The notes: generated by a model from the letters alone, not told the origin. A stretch of DNA of 64,000 nucleotides from JAZGER01 sp036480335 (GCA_036480335.1 JAZGGH010000005.1:22119-86118); one strand, 5' to 3'; counted from the first letter of the stretch, positions 25,313-36,006 are shown. Numbers and translations are program-made.

Positions 25313-26353
25313 CTAATCATTACTGACACCGCCGACATTTTTTGCTTGCTTCAGTCCTTCCGGAGCTACATCTTTCAGGATATCCAGGAAATTCATGTTG
25401 GTTAGTCGCTTAGCGCGTTCCATAAATAGCGGAATCGGGCTTGATGGTTCATGATTTTTAAAGTAGTCCCCTATCTTCTCCATCATCTGTATCGCATCTT
25501 CCCGGGAACGAATTTCACCACTCACCGCGGATACATTAGATACATTGGATGGAACGATAGCCGCATCGACTTTTGCTACAGGTGGCTCAATATCACTGAC
25601 TCCACGCTTACTCAGCTGTTCGTTCATAATAGACTGTGCATCCATTAGCAATCCTTCCAACTCACCAAGATCAGGTGCCTGGTCACTCCCTACTTTGTCC
25701 ATCAATAATGCGTCTATAGCAGCAAGGTTGTCGATACTGTCTGTAATTGCGTCAACAGTCGCCTGTAGCTCTTCCACTTTGACATCCATGAAGGCTGCAT
25801 CAATTGTAGGCATATCGGGAACTGACTCCTCACTACCTGCTGACGGTTGAACCTCACCGCGCGCTATAGCAATATCAGACAGTCCAAAACGACCGAGTAT
25901 TTTTGAGTTAATCAGAGGCGTCTCTCGCAATATATTTAAAACAGCGCCCCTGTCACACAGAGTTACCAAGGTGTTTATGCGAAATATTGGGTCGTTATTA
26001 TCCTCCGCATCGAGTTGCGGGTGAAGCGTAGCCCAATAACGTTCGAGCAGGCCTCGTATCAATAATAATCCATCACAGAAGCCCAAATAGCCATCGCTAT
26101 GCATCAATGCCCGCAGCAGGTACACACCCATTCGTAAATCCTTGCTACGCGCTAGCATTTCAACTGCAAGTTTATGCACTGCACGCCAGTCTGGTGGTTC
26201 TGATGGGGTTAACGCATCACCTAGACTTTGTTCTGGCTTACCTTGAGCAGCACGTTCCATTTCGCCGAATACAGGATCGTACTCAAGATCATTCCCACTC
26301 GGTGCATCAGCCGAGATTTCGGTTAACAAATTTCTTACGTCAATTACGCTCAT
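25313..26353 (-). CDS. tssA: T6SS assembly protein TssA
   Basis: About 346 residues from the start at 26353, chosen because the conserved ImpA N-terminal domain begins there (DVRNLLTEISADAPSGNDLE, DWRAVHKLAVEML, LLRALMHSDGYLGFCDGL). Longer frames up to 26464 add unrelated Cys-rich sequence. The C-terminus (EPSSPIPLFMERAKRLTNMNF ... LKDVAPEGL) is that of TssA1-type proteins, which cap the baseplate and stay with the growing sheath. No strong ribosome site is seen. Confidence 0.9.
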   Translation of the reverse strand: MSVIDVRNLLTEISADAPSGNDLEYDPVFGEMERAAQGKPEQSLGDALTPSEPPDWRAVHKLAVEMLARSKDLRMGVYLLRALMHSDGYLGFCDGLLLIRGLLERYWATLHPQLDAEDNNDPIFRINTLVTLCDRGAVLNILRETPLINSKILGRFGLSDIAIARGEVQPSAGSEESVPDMPTIDAAFMDVKVEELQATVDAITDSIDNLAAIDALLMDKVGSDQAPDLGELEGLLMDAQSIMNEQLSKRGVSDIEPPVAKVDAAIVPSNVSNVSAVSGEIRSREDAIQMMEKIGDYFKNHEPSSPIPLFMERAKRLTNMNFLDILKDVAPEGLKQAKNVGGVSND

Positions 26354-26619
26354 TCGATTTTTAATATTGTTAAGATCGCAATCACCACAATCCTTGACAT
26401 CACCAACCTGAAAGCTAGTCTGTCTAATAGAAATAAGACACCTTACTTTACAATAACTGTACACCCTTTATTCTTATTAGCAAGGTGGTTAATATTATTT
26501 TTTATCCTTCATTTATAGATAAAACCACTCAATAAAATCTTGCACACACCTACATCCACCCCACACATACAATGCAGTATTTAAATTGCAACTAAAGTCT
26601 GCGCCCTGCTTACTTAAGC

Positions 26620-26892
26620 TCAAAATATAAGTGTTTGGTTATACTTAAACCTCAGCAGCAATAAAAACACCAAACCTATGAGAAGCATCAGAAATAAGAT
26701 GCCAAAAAACCATTTATTGATACCGCGTTCTGTCTTTTTTTGTTCCAGCGTGGCAGGCTCTGTTAAAGTGGACGCATCCGTAGTCAATTGATTAATCATT
26801 CTGCGGCGTTGATCACGGTACTCATCAAAACTCAGTATGCCTTTGTAATAACTTCGCCCAAGCTCCTGGAATGTAGTCAGTGAATCCATCAA
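26620..26892 (-). CDS. Small single-pass membrane protein within the T6SS cluster
   Basis: A 90-residue protein with a soluble N-terminal half containing YYKGILSFDEYRDQRRRMINQL, which resembles the short helical SHOCT-type motif, and one transmembrane helix (about residues 60-80, KWFFGILFLMLLIGLVFLLLL). It has a GGAGG-like ribosome site (26899-26903 region) and lies between pppA and tssA on the same strand. I do not recognise it as a named T6SS component. Conservation of position in other T6SS loci would support a role. Confidence 0.6.
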   Translation of the reverse strand: MMDSLTTFQELGRSYYKGILSFDEYRDQRRRMINQLTTDASTLTEPATLEQKKTERGINKWFFGILFLMLLIGLVFLLLLRFKYNQTLIF

Positions 26893-26978
26893 ACCTCCAA
26901 TCCATAGTTACACTATAATGACTCAATTTATGCGCAGCTAAATTTAAAATACTGGGGCTTCCAGTTCAAATGCCACTG

Positions 26979-27716
26979 CTAGACCTTTTTGAACTCAATG
27001 ACAATGATTGTTACATTGTCATTCACTCCGCGTTGCAGGGCAATATCCAATAGTCGGTCACAAACTTCCTGGCAATTGCCCTGCATAAGTTGCTCCGCGA
27101 TTTCCTGCTCACTTATCTCTTTGTATAAACCATCGCTACAGAGCAGGTAACGATCTCCATCAAATATTTCTTCCAGCTCGACATCAATATATAGTGCCTT
27201 TTCAGCACCCACTGCCCGAGTAATGACATTGGCTGCCGGGTGAGATTCAGCATCTTCACGCAGCAACACACCTTCCTGAATCATTTCTTCGACCTGGCTA
27301 TGATCGCGTGTCACTGATCGCATTGAGCCATCCCGCAATCGATAGGCACGGCTATCGCCTACCCAAAGACAAGCACAGTGATGCTTTAATGCGAGCAATG
27401 CGACCACAGTACTGCCTATCATCTGGGTATTTTTACGTCCTGCAGCTTCTTCAATGAGCGCATGATTGACAGTAAGTAACTGCTCCTCTACCGCTTCAAC
27501 ATAGTCTGATAGCTGCTCCTGATTTCGCACATTTCCGAGGCTCTTGACGATTGCCTGACTGGCAAAATCACCTGCATCATGGCCACCCATACCATCAGCA
27601 ACAGCCCATAATCCTGTTTCAGGAAAATCTGCCAGAGAGTCTTCATTTATACTTCTAACCTTACCCACATGAGTTAGTGCCGCTGACTCCCAGCAGATAT
27701 CAGTGCAGTTATTCAT
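26979..27716 (-). CDS. pppA: PP2C-type Ser/Thr phosphatase PppA
   Basis: A 245-residue PP2C phosphatase with the metal-binding motifs in order: VADGMGGHDAGDFAS, LWVGDSRAYR, LLCSDGLYKE and VNDNVTIIVI. In T6SS of this class PppA opposes kinase PpkA by dephosphorylating FHA-bound targets, turning firing off. Start overlaps the tagF stop by 4 nt. Confidence 0.92.
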   Translation of the reverse strand: MNNCTDICWESAALTHVGKVRSINEDSLADFPETGLWAVADGMGGHDAGDFASQAIVKSLGNVRNQEQLSDYVEAVEEQLLTVNHALIEEAAGRKNTQMIGSTVVALLALKHHCACLWVGDSRAYRLRDGSMRSVTRDHSQVEEMIQEGVLLREDAESHPAANVITRAVGAEKALYIDVELEEIFDGDRYLLCSDGLYKEISEQEIAEQLMQGNCQEVCDRLLDIALQRGVNDNVTIIVIEFKKV

Positions 27717-28489
27717 AAACCACTGCCTGGCTCAACCAGCTCATTGCCCTGCTCAAGTTCATCGGCGCTGATTAAAGGCCAATTCTCCCAGGCACTTGCT
27801 GTCCAGTCTCCATTTAACATTGCAGCAAAATCAGATGCCGGTGGCATCCCTTCAGCAATCAACAAACTTGGAGACACATGCGACGAACCAGCCCCCCACC
27901 AGAGACTATAAGAACCGAATCGCTGTAACATCAGATGGTGCATCAGGCGCGGCATGGCGCCATCTATTTTACCATCACCGCCCAACCCTATACGCCAGGC
28001 ATTACCGTAACCGATATGGGTAGATTCTGCTCCGTACTCGGCTAACTCCTTCAGACCGCCCAGCTCCGAAACTTTCCGATCAAAACTCTCCAGACTAAAA
28101 TCTTGTTCATCCAGCGCGCTCAGTATTATTTCATCTGCTGCTGCAAACCAGCTCTCACCTTCCACTGCTATATGAAACAAGTTAACGTCAAGTGGCAGCG
28201 GGGTTGCTACTATCAAGGGATAATAGCGACCTACGCGATCAACGCTTGGCATCAAAAGCCCACACCAGGGAGCTTCTCCACACAACCCACCACCCAGCAC
28301 AAAATGCCAGATTGGGCTGGTCAGATATAGATTCAGCCACTCATCGCCGAGCTGCTGACGGCTGGTAGCAATGGCATTTTGTAGCCATTCATCCCAGGGA
28401 TCGAGAAAGCTGCGCGGTAAGCGCCGATTGACAAAATCACCTAGCTCGGGGAATTTACCGTAAAAACCCACTGTACTGTTGATTGACAT
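27713..28489 (-). CDS. tagF: T6SS post-translational regulator TagF (ImpM)
   Basis: A 258-residue protein beginning VGFYGKFPELGDFVNRRLP, with WDEWLQNAIATSR and LTSPIWHFVLGGGLCG, all typical of TagF. TagF represses T6SS assembly independently of PpkA. It lies directly between tssM and pppA. Confidence 0.93.
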   Translation of the reverse strand: MSINSTVGFYGKFPELGDFVNRRLPRSFLDPWDEWLQNAIATSRQQLGDEWLNLYLTSPIWHFVLGGGLCGEAPWCGLLMPSVDRVGRYYPLIVATPLPLDVNLFHIAVEGESWFAAADEIILSALDEQDFSLESFDRKVSELGGLKELAEYGAESTHIGYGNAWRIGLGGDGKIDGAMPRLMHHLMLQRFGSYSLWWGAGSSHVSPSLLIAEGMPPASDFAAMLNGDWTASAWENWPLISADELEQGNELVEPGSGL

Positions 28490-31400
28490 CTAGAGTCTTC
28501 CAGGGCAACGAAACTGCTGCAGCTGCTGCATCATGAAAGGGTTAATGACACTGTCTGCCTGAATCTCCCAGCTTGACTTGCGGTTCTTAGATGTAAAGGA
28601 AGCAATCATTCGATCAGATGATTGCGCCTGAAGGTCTGCTTCATCCAGTAACCTGAACCAGGCCCAGGGGCCTTCTTTAGTCCTGGATAGCCGAGCACCA
28701 CTATCGTCTTCAAAATCAATACGTACTTGACCGGTGCTATCTGGCCCCGGCCATTGAGCCCGCGTCACACGTGCAGGCCCGTGTCGATAACGGAATTCCT
28801 GACCTTCCAGGTCCAGCCTGAAACTACGGACATTGGCGTCGAGATAAACCGGCTTTAGACCAAAGCTCACTAAAGGTGAAGCACCTCCACTCTGAAAAAA
28901 AGCATCACGAATCTGGGCTGCACGCTGGAATTGCCGGAGTACTGAATTGGAAATTCCAAGCGTGGTATTGCCAATTGCCTGCCAGCGCCAACTGCTGCCA
29001 GATTGATTAACAAAGGCCTTTAAATTGGTATTGAAGAAATTGTCTATCAGACCACCCGGCGCAAATATTCGGCCAAAATCAGCCAGTGTCATTTCCTTGC
29101 TCGCATTTCTGAAAAAAGGATAGCGTCCATTGAGCGCCCGACCACAAATTGGCTGTACCGCGGCCTTCCATTCTTTGTTGAGTTCAGAACGCGCGCCGCC
29201 CATAGTGACTGCTCGGCTGTTGGAAGCAATTTGCTGCAGCCATCGTTTCACGGGTTCAGGTTGCCTTGCCCCCTCAACCTGTAGACGCCGTGATATATCG
29301 CCCGCTGACGAGCCCATGGCTACAGATAGCGCATCGTTACCCAGACCAGAGCTCATAGAATCGAGTTGCCCATAGAGCTGGGAGAGAAGATCTAAAAGCT
29401 GATCTAAAGGAGCGTTGCCCCCAGATGGCGCAAGTACCAATGCATCCAGGCGCTTAAATGCCTTATCGACTACTTCAGTGGGCTGCTGCAATACAGGTAC
29501 TATTTCGTTTTCTGTTGCTGACGACAAAAGGCGCGCCAACCGACTTTTCTTAGCGTTTGCCTGCTCCAGTTTATCTACCGCCGCCGCCAGCAGGCCAGCC
29601 GGTTTCCCAAGCGTGGTGTGGTGTGCCACAGCTTGCAGCAAGCCCCGCATCGGTGACAACGGACTAGAGAGCAAATCCGTTACTTCAACGGCTTGACGTG
29701 CGCTCCTGAAACGCTTGATATTGATATCACCAAGCAGTTTTTTCCATTCACGTACATAGTCACTAAAGTAAAGCGCTTGAAGATCTTCTTGTAATTTTTC
29801 GATCTCTGGCTGTGTAAACTCAAGGCGTTGAGGGTCTAGAACCCAGCTTTCTTCACTGCTTTGCTGAGCAATATTTTTGACTTGTTTTTTAAAAAAACCA
29901 TGGTAGCCATCATAAGTGAATAGCCCAGGCAGCGCGGCTTCCAAACTGGCTCCACTAGCCCTTTCAAACACCTTGGCACCGGCTGGCCCCATCACATCGG
30001 ACAACCGAAACGGTTGTTTGTCAAAGGCAATATAATCACGTTTCATTCGCCCATAGAGCAATTGAGAAAGCGGCACCTGCTTGAGGCTGCGCCGAGTGTT
30101 GTTAACTATTTCCTTGTTTAACTCGACTGGCTCAATGCCTTGTTGCAGGAGTGCAGCCAAATGGTTCTGCAGTTGTCCCTGTTTGTCTGGCTCCGCAGCA
30201 AATGTATTTGCCCAGTCAAGTTCCATCCAGAGTTTGAGAAGATCAGGATCGAGATGCTCTGCATGGCCTAGCATAAGGTAGGTTTTTAGAGCCTCGTACT
30301 GAAAATCAGGATCACTTCCACCGGATTCAAGCTGCTGTTCGAGGCGATGGCTGATCGCAGGTAACAGCATACTGCCCATTTTACGCTGGTAAGCCTGTTG
30401 GCTATCCTCACTCAAGCTGCGCCCCTGATACAGCCCCATACCCATCAGCAGTGGCACACCCTCACTGAACGGTTTGTAGACTTCAGTCACTTTGCCAAGC
30501 GCATTGAGCTGTGGCAGCAGCGCTGCAAAATCATTGCGATCTTCAAGTGGTGTTGCACTCATCTGCTTAAATTCTTCTATCCGATCCTGAGCGCGACTAA
30601 CATAGACCTGGTTACGCGTAAAACTGGTTGTCCAGGCCAACACTGCAGCTACTGTGATTGCCACTGCACCCGCATAGGCCGCACGCTGCAACCAGCGTCG
30701 CTGCACCTCCAACCGCCGGTTTGCACCGACCAGGTCTGCTTCCTGGAACACCACATCCCGAAGCAGGCGAGTTAGAAAATAGCTACGTCCTTGCCCGCCA
30801 TGTGTCGGCAACCCTTGCTGCCCAACTCCGAAAGTCCTGGCCAGGGCTCCCATGACACGATCTATGGGAGTCCCTTCCTGGGTGCCACTGCTGAAATACA
30901 TACCACGCAACATGGGCGGATCCTCGAATCGGCTTGGTCTAAACACCTCAGTGAGAAACTCAATACCGATGCCACGCAGCGAAGCCAATTGCTGCGGGAA
31001 TGCGAAAATACTCGCACGACGTTTTGGATCCCTTTCCTGTTGCATGCGCCAAAGTACACGCTGATTGATACGCTCAAGCAGTGCATCAAACTCACTACCC
31101 AATGACTGGATCGCAGCCGTACTATCGTCCTTTTTATCTACAGGGAAAGTCATACCCCACACCTGACTACGTTCTTCTACTCCCAGATCCTCAAAAAACT
31201 CCATAAAGCCGGCTATCAGATCACACTTGGTAAACAGGACATAGACCGGAAAACGAATCCCCAACACCTTGTGGAGTTCTTGCAGACGTTGTTTGATGGC
31301 GCGCACATGTTGCGCGCGTTCCGCTTCACTTTGTAGCAGCAAATCGGATAAGCTCACGGCTATTAGCGCACCATTGATAGGTCTGCGCCGGCGATGTTTT

Positions 31401-32038
31401 TTTAACAGGCCTAGAAACCCTTCCCATGCAGCACTATCAACTTCTAGCTGGCTATCCTGGGTTGTGTATCGACCTGCAGTGTCTAACAATACCGCTTCTT
31501 CCGTAAACCACCAATCACAGTTGCGCGTGCCCCCCACACCACGCAGGGCTTCCTTTCCGAAACGCTCTGAGAGAGGAAACTTAAGACCGGAATTAACTAA
31601 TGCAGTCGTCTTACCACTACCCGGGGGGCCTATAATAATGTACCAGGGCAAGTCATATATGCCAGCACCGCCACGCTTGCGAGCGGTCTTTTTGAGTACT
31701 TGCAATGCTTCGTCGAAACGCTCCTGCAGTGCCTGAACCTCTTCATCTGACTGGAACGCAGCCGAGCTTGTCTCATGGTTTTCCATCGAAGGTTCAGCGA
31801 ACCCACTGATCATCTGAGCATTCGCGCTATTGATTTGCATCTGGATGCGCAAATTATTCAAGCCCCAGATGAGCAGAACTGCAGTAATGGCAATCAAGCG
31901 GGCAACCTCACCTGCCAGTGGCACCTGGCCAGCAAATGCAATCTGTGGGCCGACAAACCAGATCAGGATACAAAGCGCCAGCAGCCCAATGATGGATACT
32001 ACCCAACGGTTTTTAAAAAAGCCGAAAAATCGCTTCAT
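28490..32038 (-). CDS. tssM: T6SS membrane-complex protein TssM (IcmF)
   Basis: About 1182 residues from 32038 (GGAG ribosome site). Two N-terminal transmembrane helices, a cytoplasmic NTPase-like domain with Walker A GPPGSGKT at residues 137-144 and PVYVLFTKCDLIAGF, a third helix (about 455-475) and a large periplasmic region ending in the C-terminal beta domain (IASFTSKNRKSSWEIQADS). With TssL and TssJ it builds the envelope-spanning channel. The intact Walker A implies nucleotide binding, which is required in some systems only. Confidence 0.95.
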   Translation of the reverse strand: MKRFFGFFKNRWVVSIIGLLALCILIWFVGPQIAFAGQVPLAGEVARLIAITAVLLIWGLNNLRIQMQINSANAQMISGFAEPSMENHETSSAAFQSDEEVQALQERFDEALQVLKKTARKRGGAGIYDLPWYIIIGPPGSGKTTALVNSGLKFPLSERFGKEALRGVGGTRNCDWWFTEEAVLLDTAGRYTTQDSQLEVDSAAWEGFLGLLKKHRRRRPINGALIAVSLSDLLLQSEAERAQHVRAIKQRLQELHKVLGIRFPVYVLFTKCDLIAGFMEFFEDLGVEERSQVWGMTFPVDKKDDSTAAIQSLGSEFDALLERINQRVLWRMQQERDPKRRASIFAFPQQLASLRGIGIEFLTEVFRPSRFEDPPMLRGMYFSSGTQEGTPIDRVMGALARTFGVGQQGLPTHGGQGRSYFLTRLLRDVVFQEADLVGANRRLEVQRRWLQRAAYAGAVAITVAAVLAWTTSFTRNQVYVSRAQDRIEEFKQMSATPLEDRNDFAALLPQLNALGKVTEVYKPFSEGVPLLMGMGLYQGRSLSEDSQQAYQRKMGSMLLPAISHRLEQQLESGGSDPDFQYEALKTYLMLGHAEHLDPDLLKLWMELDWANTFAAEPDKQGQLQNHLAALLQQGIEPVELNKEIVNNTRRSLKQVPLSQLLYGRMKRDYIAFDKQPFRLSDVMGPAGAKVFERASGASLEAALPGLFTYDGYHGFFKKQVKNIAQQSSEESWVLDPQRLEFTQPEIEKLQEDLQALYFSDYVREWKKLLGDINIKRFRSARQAVEVTDLLSSPLSPMRGLLQAVAHHTTLGKPAGLLAAAVDKLEQANAKKSRLARLLSSATENEIVPVLQQPTEVVDKAFKRLDALVLAPSGGNAPLDQLLDLLSQLYGQLDSMSSGLGNDALSVAMGSSAGDISRRLQVEGARQPEPVKRWLQQIASNSRAVTMGGARSELNKEWKAAVQPICGRALNGRYPFFRNASKEMTLADFGRIFAPGGLIDNFFNTNLKAFVNQSGSSWRWQAIGNTTLGISNSVLRQFQRAAQIRDAFFQSGGASPLVSFGLKPVYLDANVRSFRLDLEGQEFRYRHGPARVTRAQWPGPDSTGQVRIDFEDDSGARLSRTKEGPWAWFRLLDEADLQAQSSDRMIASFTSKNRKSSWEIQADSVINPFMMQQLQQFRCPGRL

Positions 32039-32088
32039 TAAGACTCCATCCCAGTTTCGGTCACAACTCACTGCGACCGGAGTTGCAG

Positions 32089-33015
32089 TTAATCTTTCTG
32101 TATTTCCGTACCCGCTACACGCCCTATTGAGTCGAGAGATTCATAAACTGAATCGGCTGAATTTTCCAAAATAAAACGAAATCCTGCATAAGTCGCCAGC
32201 AACAATACACCGGCTAGCGCCCCAACCACCCAGAGCGGCACATAACGAACCAGCAAATTGCGGCGATCCTCTACACCCTTCCAGTGTGGTGACAACTCTC
32301 GCTCGAAGTCACCGCGCTGCATACGAATAGTTTTGAACAGGTTGTCCTGCACCTCAAGTAACTTGCTACGGCCATTCTCCAATACGCCAAACTTCCCCTC
32401 AAAACCCAATGACAGGCATATATACATGAGCTCCAGGATATCCAGATTTTTCACTGGCTCCTGTAACATGCGATCTAAAATCAGATAAAATTTTTCTCCG
32501 CCCCAGGTCTCATTATGGAAGGTGCTCAAAAGGCTTTGAGTACTCCAGACGCTTTCGCTACCCCAGGGTGTACGCAACACTGTTTCATCAAGGAAGGTAC
32601 AGATTATGTAACGCGCGGCCAGTACTGTCTCGGGCGTCACACCACGACCTCGCGCATTTTGTTCAAACAACTTTATCTGTTGAATAACATGCTCGCGCAG
32701 ACCGGCCACATCAGCTTGAGAGGCGGTGTTGCGTAACTGCCCGGAAAGCGCTAACAAAGCGGTAGCGGCATCTACCAGAGGATTGAGCCCCGACCCCTCG
32801 ATGGATCCTGTTGAAAGGTTAGAATCTGGCAGGGCTACCCTCCCTGGTAAGGGAGGGGTATCCACTACAGCATTGGGTAATGGTGACGTTTCCTGCTGCG
32901 GGATACCAGGCGCAGCAGGTTGGCTCATCCCCGCTGGCCGACCGCCTGGTGCAGGACGGCGAATAACGGTTCTGTCGTTATCATCTGGTTTGGAAAACGG
33001 ATCGTCGGAACTCAT
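32089..33015 (-). CDS. tssL: T6SS membrane-complex protein TssL (DotU)
   Basis: A 308-residue DotU-family protein with a C-terminal transmembrane helix (WVVGALAGVLLLATYAGF) and no peptidoglycan-binding OmpA domain after it. The N-terminal leader is unstructured and contains DRTVIRRPAPGGRP. Thr16 in this stretch is a plausible phosphosite for FHA binding. Motifs AARYIICTFLDETVL and LELMYICLSLGFEGKF are diagnostic. Confidence 0.95.
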   Translation of the reverse strand: MSSDDPFSKPDDNDRTVIRRPAPGGRPAGMSQPAAPGIPQQETSPLPNAVVDTPPLPGRVALPDSNLSTGSIEGSGLNPLVDAATALLALSGQLRNTASQADVAGLREHVIQQIKLFEQNARGRGVTPETVLAARYIICTFLDETVLRTPWGSESVWSTQSLLSTFHNETWGGEKFYLILDRMLQEPVKNLDILELMYICLSLGFEGKFGVLENGRSKLLEVQDNLFKTIRMQRGDFERELSPHWKGVEDRRNLLVRYVPLWVVGALAGVLLLATYAGFRFILENSADSVYESLDSIGRVAGTEIQKD

Positions 33016-33021
33016 AATTAT

Positions 33022-34356
33022 TTACCCCTTGATGGACCAGAATTCCATCTGAATACCTGGGAACTCACCACCCAGATGAAAGGCAAAACCACCTGAAGTC
33101 TTAAGTTGCTGCCACAGTTCATTGGAACGATCCAACTCAAAATAGACAAAACCAGTATGGAAGGGAATCTGCCTCGGCGCTACTGGAATTGGCCGGATAC
33201 GGATCCCCGGTAACTGAACATTGACCAACTGACGTATCTGTTCTACAGGACCGATTTTGATCTGTGCGGGTATGCGTTTTCTGAGTTCCTCGGTGGGAAT
33301 ATCAGCAGACACCGCGAGGATGAAACTGGCATGGTCGAGCGAAGAACGATCGGCGACTGTGGCCACACGTATTCCGTACTTACGCTCCTGCAGTGGAATT
33401 TCCACTGCAGACTGTTCAAGCACCATGCTGAGTGACTGACGCAGCACATCAAATACAGGCATAAAACTGCTTTTCAGGTCATCGTGGCGATACGGCGGAA
33501 ACTCGGGAGCACGCTTATCATTACTGGTAAAGGTAGCCAGCTCTCCAGACAGGCCAATAGCCAGACGATAAAATTCTTCAGGGTGGTAAGTTCTTAATGT
33601 AGACAAATGAGCGATGAGTGGCTGGTAACGATTAACCACCTGTAGCAGTAGAAAATCGGCAATATCTGCAGCACCACCTCGACCAGATACGGCAACACGT
33701 CCTGCCAGTGCTTCTGCACGATGTTTTAGCAAGCCATGTAATTCTTTAATGAAACCTGACAGTCCTGTTACCGCCTGACAGTCCACTGTTGATGGCATAT
33801 AGTATTCATCAAGCAACACACTTTTATCAATACGCATTTCGACAATACGCGCAATTCCCAGGCATGCATACTCGTCACGATGATCATCGGCCAGCAACAA
33901 TCGCACACGCAACTTACCTATTTGCACACTGGCTTGCCCACCCCCTATCGTACTGCTGTCCTGAGTTTCGTATTCAAGTGGAGAATAACGCGCTAGTGCT
34001 TCTGGGTCATCACTACCACCGACTTCAAGGCCACCGGAGCGCCGCAATGGTAAACTGAGAAAAACTTCACTCTCATGAACATTGTCTGGAACATCAAGCG
34101 CCAATGGGGGTTCGTCATCATCAGGAATACAAAATGGTGTCCCGTCAGGAAAAATGCCACTGGCTCGAGTAATGGCAATTTTCCCCAGGCCCAGCAACTG
34201 TTGATCGAGCTGCAGATCACTAAAACCCCATGCAAATGGGCGCAGCACCACACAACGCTGATCCATATAGTTTTCAGAATAGCGCGCAAGCTGTTGAAAA
34301 TGGTGTGGCCTGAGGAACATACCCTCTGACCATATAACCTTATTATTATTTGACAT
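33022..34356 (-). CDS. tssK: T6SS baseplate adaptor TssK (ImpJ)
   Basis: About 444 residues from 34356, which has GGAGG at a good distance; the ATG at 34380 lies before this site. Recognised by VIWSEGMFLRPHHFQQLARY, and by VNRYQPLIAHLSTLRTYHPEEFYRLAIGL in the middle. TssK connects the baseplate wedge to TssL and TssM. Confidence 0.95.
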   Translation of the reverse strand: MSNNNKVIWSEGMFLRPHHFQQLARYSENYMDQRCVVLRPFAWGFSDLQLDQQLLGLGKIAITRASGIFPDGTPFCIPDDDEPPLALDVPDNVHESEVFLSLPLRRSGGLEVGGSDDPEALARYSPLEYETQDSSTIGGGQASVQIGKLRVRLLLADDHRDEYACLGIARIVEMRIDKSVLLDEYYMPSTVDCQAVTGLSGFIKELHGLLKHRAEALAGRVAVSGRGGAADIADFLLLQVVNRYQPLIAHLSTLRTYHPEEFYRLAIGLSGELATFTSNDKRAPEFPPYRHDDLKSSFMPVFDVLRQSLSMVLEQSAVEIPLQERKYGIRVATVADRSSLDHASFILAVSADIPTEELRKRIPAQIKIGPVEQIRQLVNVQLPGIRIRPIPVAPRQIPFHTGFVYFELDRSNELWQQLKTSGGFAFHLGGEFPGIQMEFWSIKG

Positions 34357-34450
34357 GCACCCTCCGTTGTCAGCTGACAACCATTGGCTTAATTGTTTTT
34401 AGACTGTTTAGCTAGTCAAGTCAACTACCGTTTTATTACTCCAGTTTATT

Positions 34451-35767
34451 TCACTTGTTGCGCAATGCTATTAATCGCTGTATTTGATCCTCATATGCAC
34501 GTGAGAATGCTTCGCCAAATAGTGCTTGATAACTTTGTTCAGTATCACCAGTAATTTTCTCAAAATACTCGCAGTACTTATCCCAGTTTCTGGCGTTACG
34601 ACTCATAGGCAAGCTGACTCGCATTCCACCTTTGCTTTGCTCCTGAAATTTCTCAGGATCAAACTGCTCTAACATAGAACGGTACGCTGCTTGCATACCG
34701 GCAACCATCGCCATCTGATGGCACTTAATATCCTCGAAACCTTCATGAATTGATTCAACTGGCGAAAGATAACCCGCACTCTGACTGGAAAACAGAATTT
34801 TTAGTGCTTCATCCACGCTGGGTGAGAACTTGAGCGGGTTGTTTTCAACAGGACGTATGGTGGTCAATGACATACGGAATTCGCTCTTCAAAGCAGCGCG
34901 TGATTTCAGAACTTCCATGATTCCCTGCACCACTTCACGGAGCAATATGCCATAGTTTTCCATGGATTTTATGCTTTCAAGTGAGCCTGGATCCGCCACA
35001 TCAATGCCGAGACCACGCAGAAAGGCGGCAGACAACTCACTACCCCCTGCCACTGGCAAGGCCACATGCTCAGTTTTATTCTGACTGGTAGAGATTGGTG
35101 CCTGGGGCGCAGTTGGCGGCGATGGTGGTTTGGGTACAACGGGCCCCTCACCCTGTAGTGGTTCAGGGTTTTGTAAAGCTTCCAAAGTTGAATAGTCTGT
35201 CATATCCCAATCATCTGGAATCGCCTCGCGGCTAACATCTGGCGCCTGGAAAGACTCTGCGAGTGAAGAGACGTGGTCGGATTCTGCCCCCATTTCTGGC
35301 GTCGCGGCAGGTGGCAATGTCATCGCCAATGGATCAAGTGATTCCGAGACACCAGGATCGCTTCCAGGGTTAGTAGCACTTTTGTCAATAAGATCATCGG
35401 CGAGCGGTAAAAACGTGTCCGGGGGTAAAGTCGGCTCGATCGATGCATGCTCATCCAGACATACATCAATCTCATAGTCTCCCAGTGTCAGGCTATCACC
35501 GTTGTGTAATATTGCAGTATTACCGTTACCAATGGCTGTGGTTGAACCATTAACAAAAACACCGTTGGTACTAGTATCTGTTAGATAATAGCTATTTTCC
35601 TGATACGTAATAAGAGCATGCCGTGCGGAAATATAGCGCTCCGGATCAGGAAGCACCCACGCGTTATCAGGCTCTCGCCCAATGCTTCCGTCACACTCCA
35701 TGAAACCCTTGCTGCAGTTCGAACCCAGAGTCTGACTTTGATAGCTTGTAATTTTTAGAGTTAGCAT
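34451..35767 (-). CDS. tagH: T6SS FHA-domain protein TagH (Fha/ImpI)
   Basis: About 438 residues. An N-terminal forkhead-associated domain (GREPDNAWVLPDPERYISARHA, then TDTSTNGVFVNG) binds phosphothreonine. A Pro/Glu-rich middle region follows, and the C-terminus is the ImpI/VasC domain (YGILLREVVQGIMEVLKSRAALK ... LALRNK-like end). In related systems Fha is phosphorylated by PpkA and this triggers assembly. Start placed at 35767 because the FHA fold begins there. Confidence 0.92.
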   Translation of the reverse strand: MLTLKITSYQSQTLGSNCSKGFMECDGSIGREPDNAWVLPDPERYISARHALITYQENSYYLTDTSTNGVFVNGSTTAIGNGNTAILHNGDSLTLGDYEIDVCLDEHASIEPTLPPDTFLPLADDLIDKSATNPGSDPGVSESLDPLAMTLPPAATPEMGAESDHVSSLAESFQAPDVSREAIPDDWDMTDYSTLEALQNPEPLQGEGPVVPKPPSPPTAPQAPISTSQNKTEHVALPVAGGSELSAAFLRGLGIDVADPGSLESIKSMENYGILLREVVQGIMEVLKSRAALKSEFRMSLTTIRPVENNPLKFSPSVDEALKILFSSQSAGYLSPVESIHEGFEDIKCHQMAMVAGMQAAYRSMLEQFDPEKFQEQSKGGMRVSLPMSRNARNWDKYCEYFEKITGDTEQSYQALFGEAFSRAYEDQIQRLIALRNK

Positions 35768-36006
35768 ATTAGAATCGCATTCTACCGTAATGTACTGCTC
35801 TGAATTGATACACAACCTAAGGCTTGCAGAGTGTTCTGTTTGATTTCATTGACTCGGTGCCCTTTCAAGCTCAATATGTGCATATGTGATACTTATAGCT
35901 CATTATATCCGCTTCATAAAGTTTTTGAAGCCTTAAATTAAATAGCTTATAACTGAGTAACTGATATCTTTAAACATTACTCATAACAGCCGGGAGAAGA
36001 GCCATA

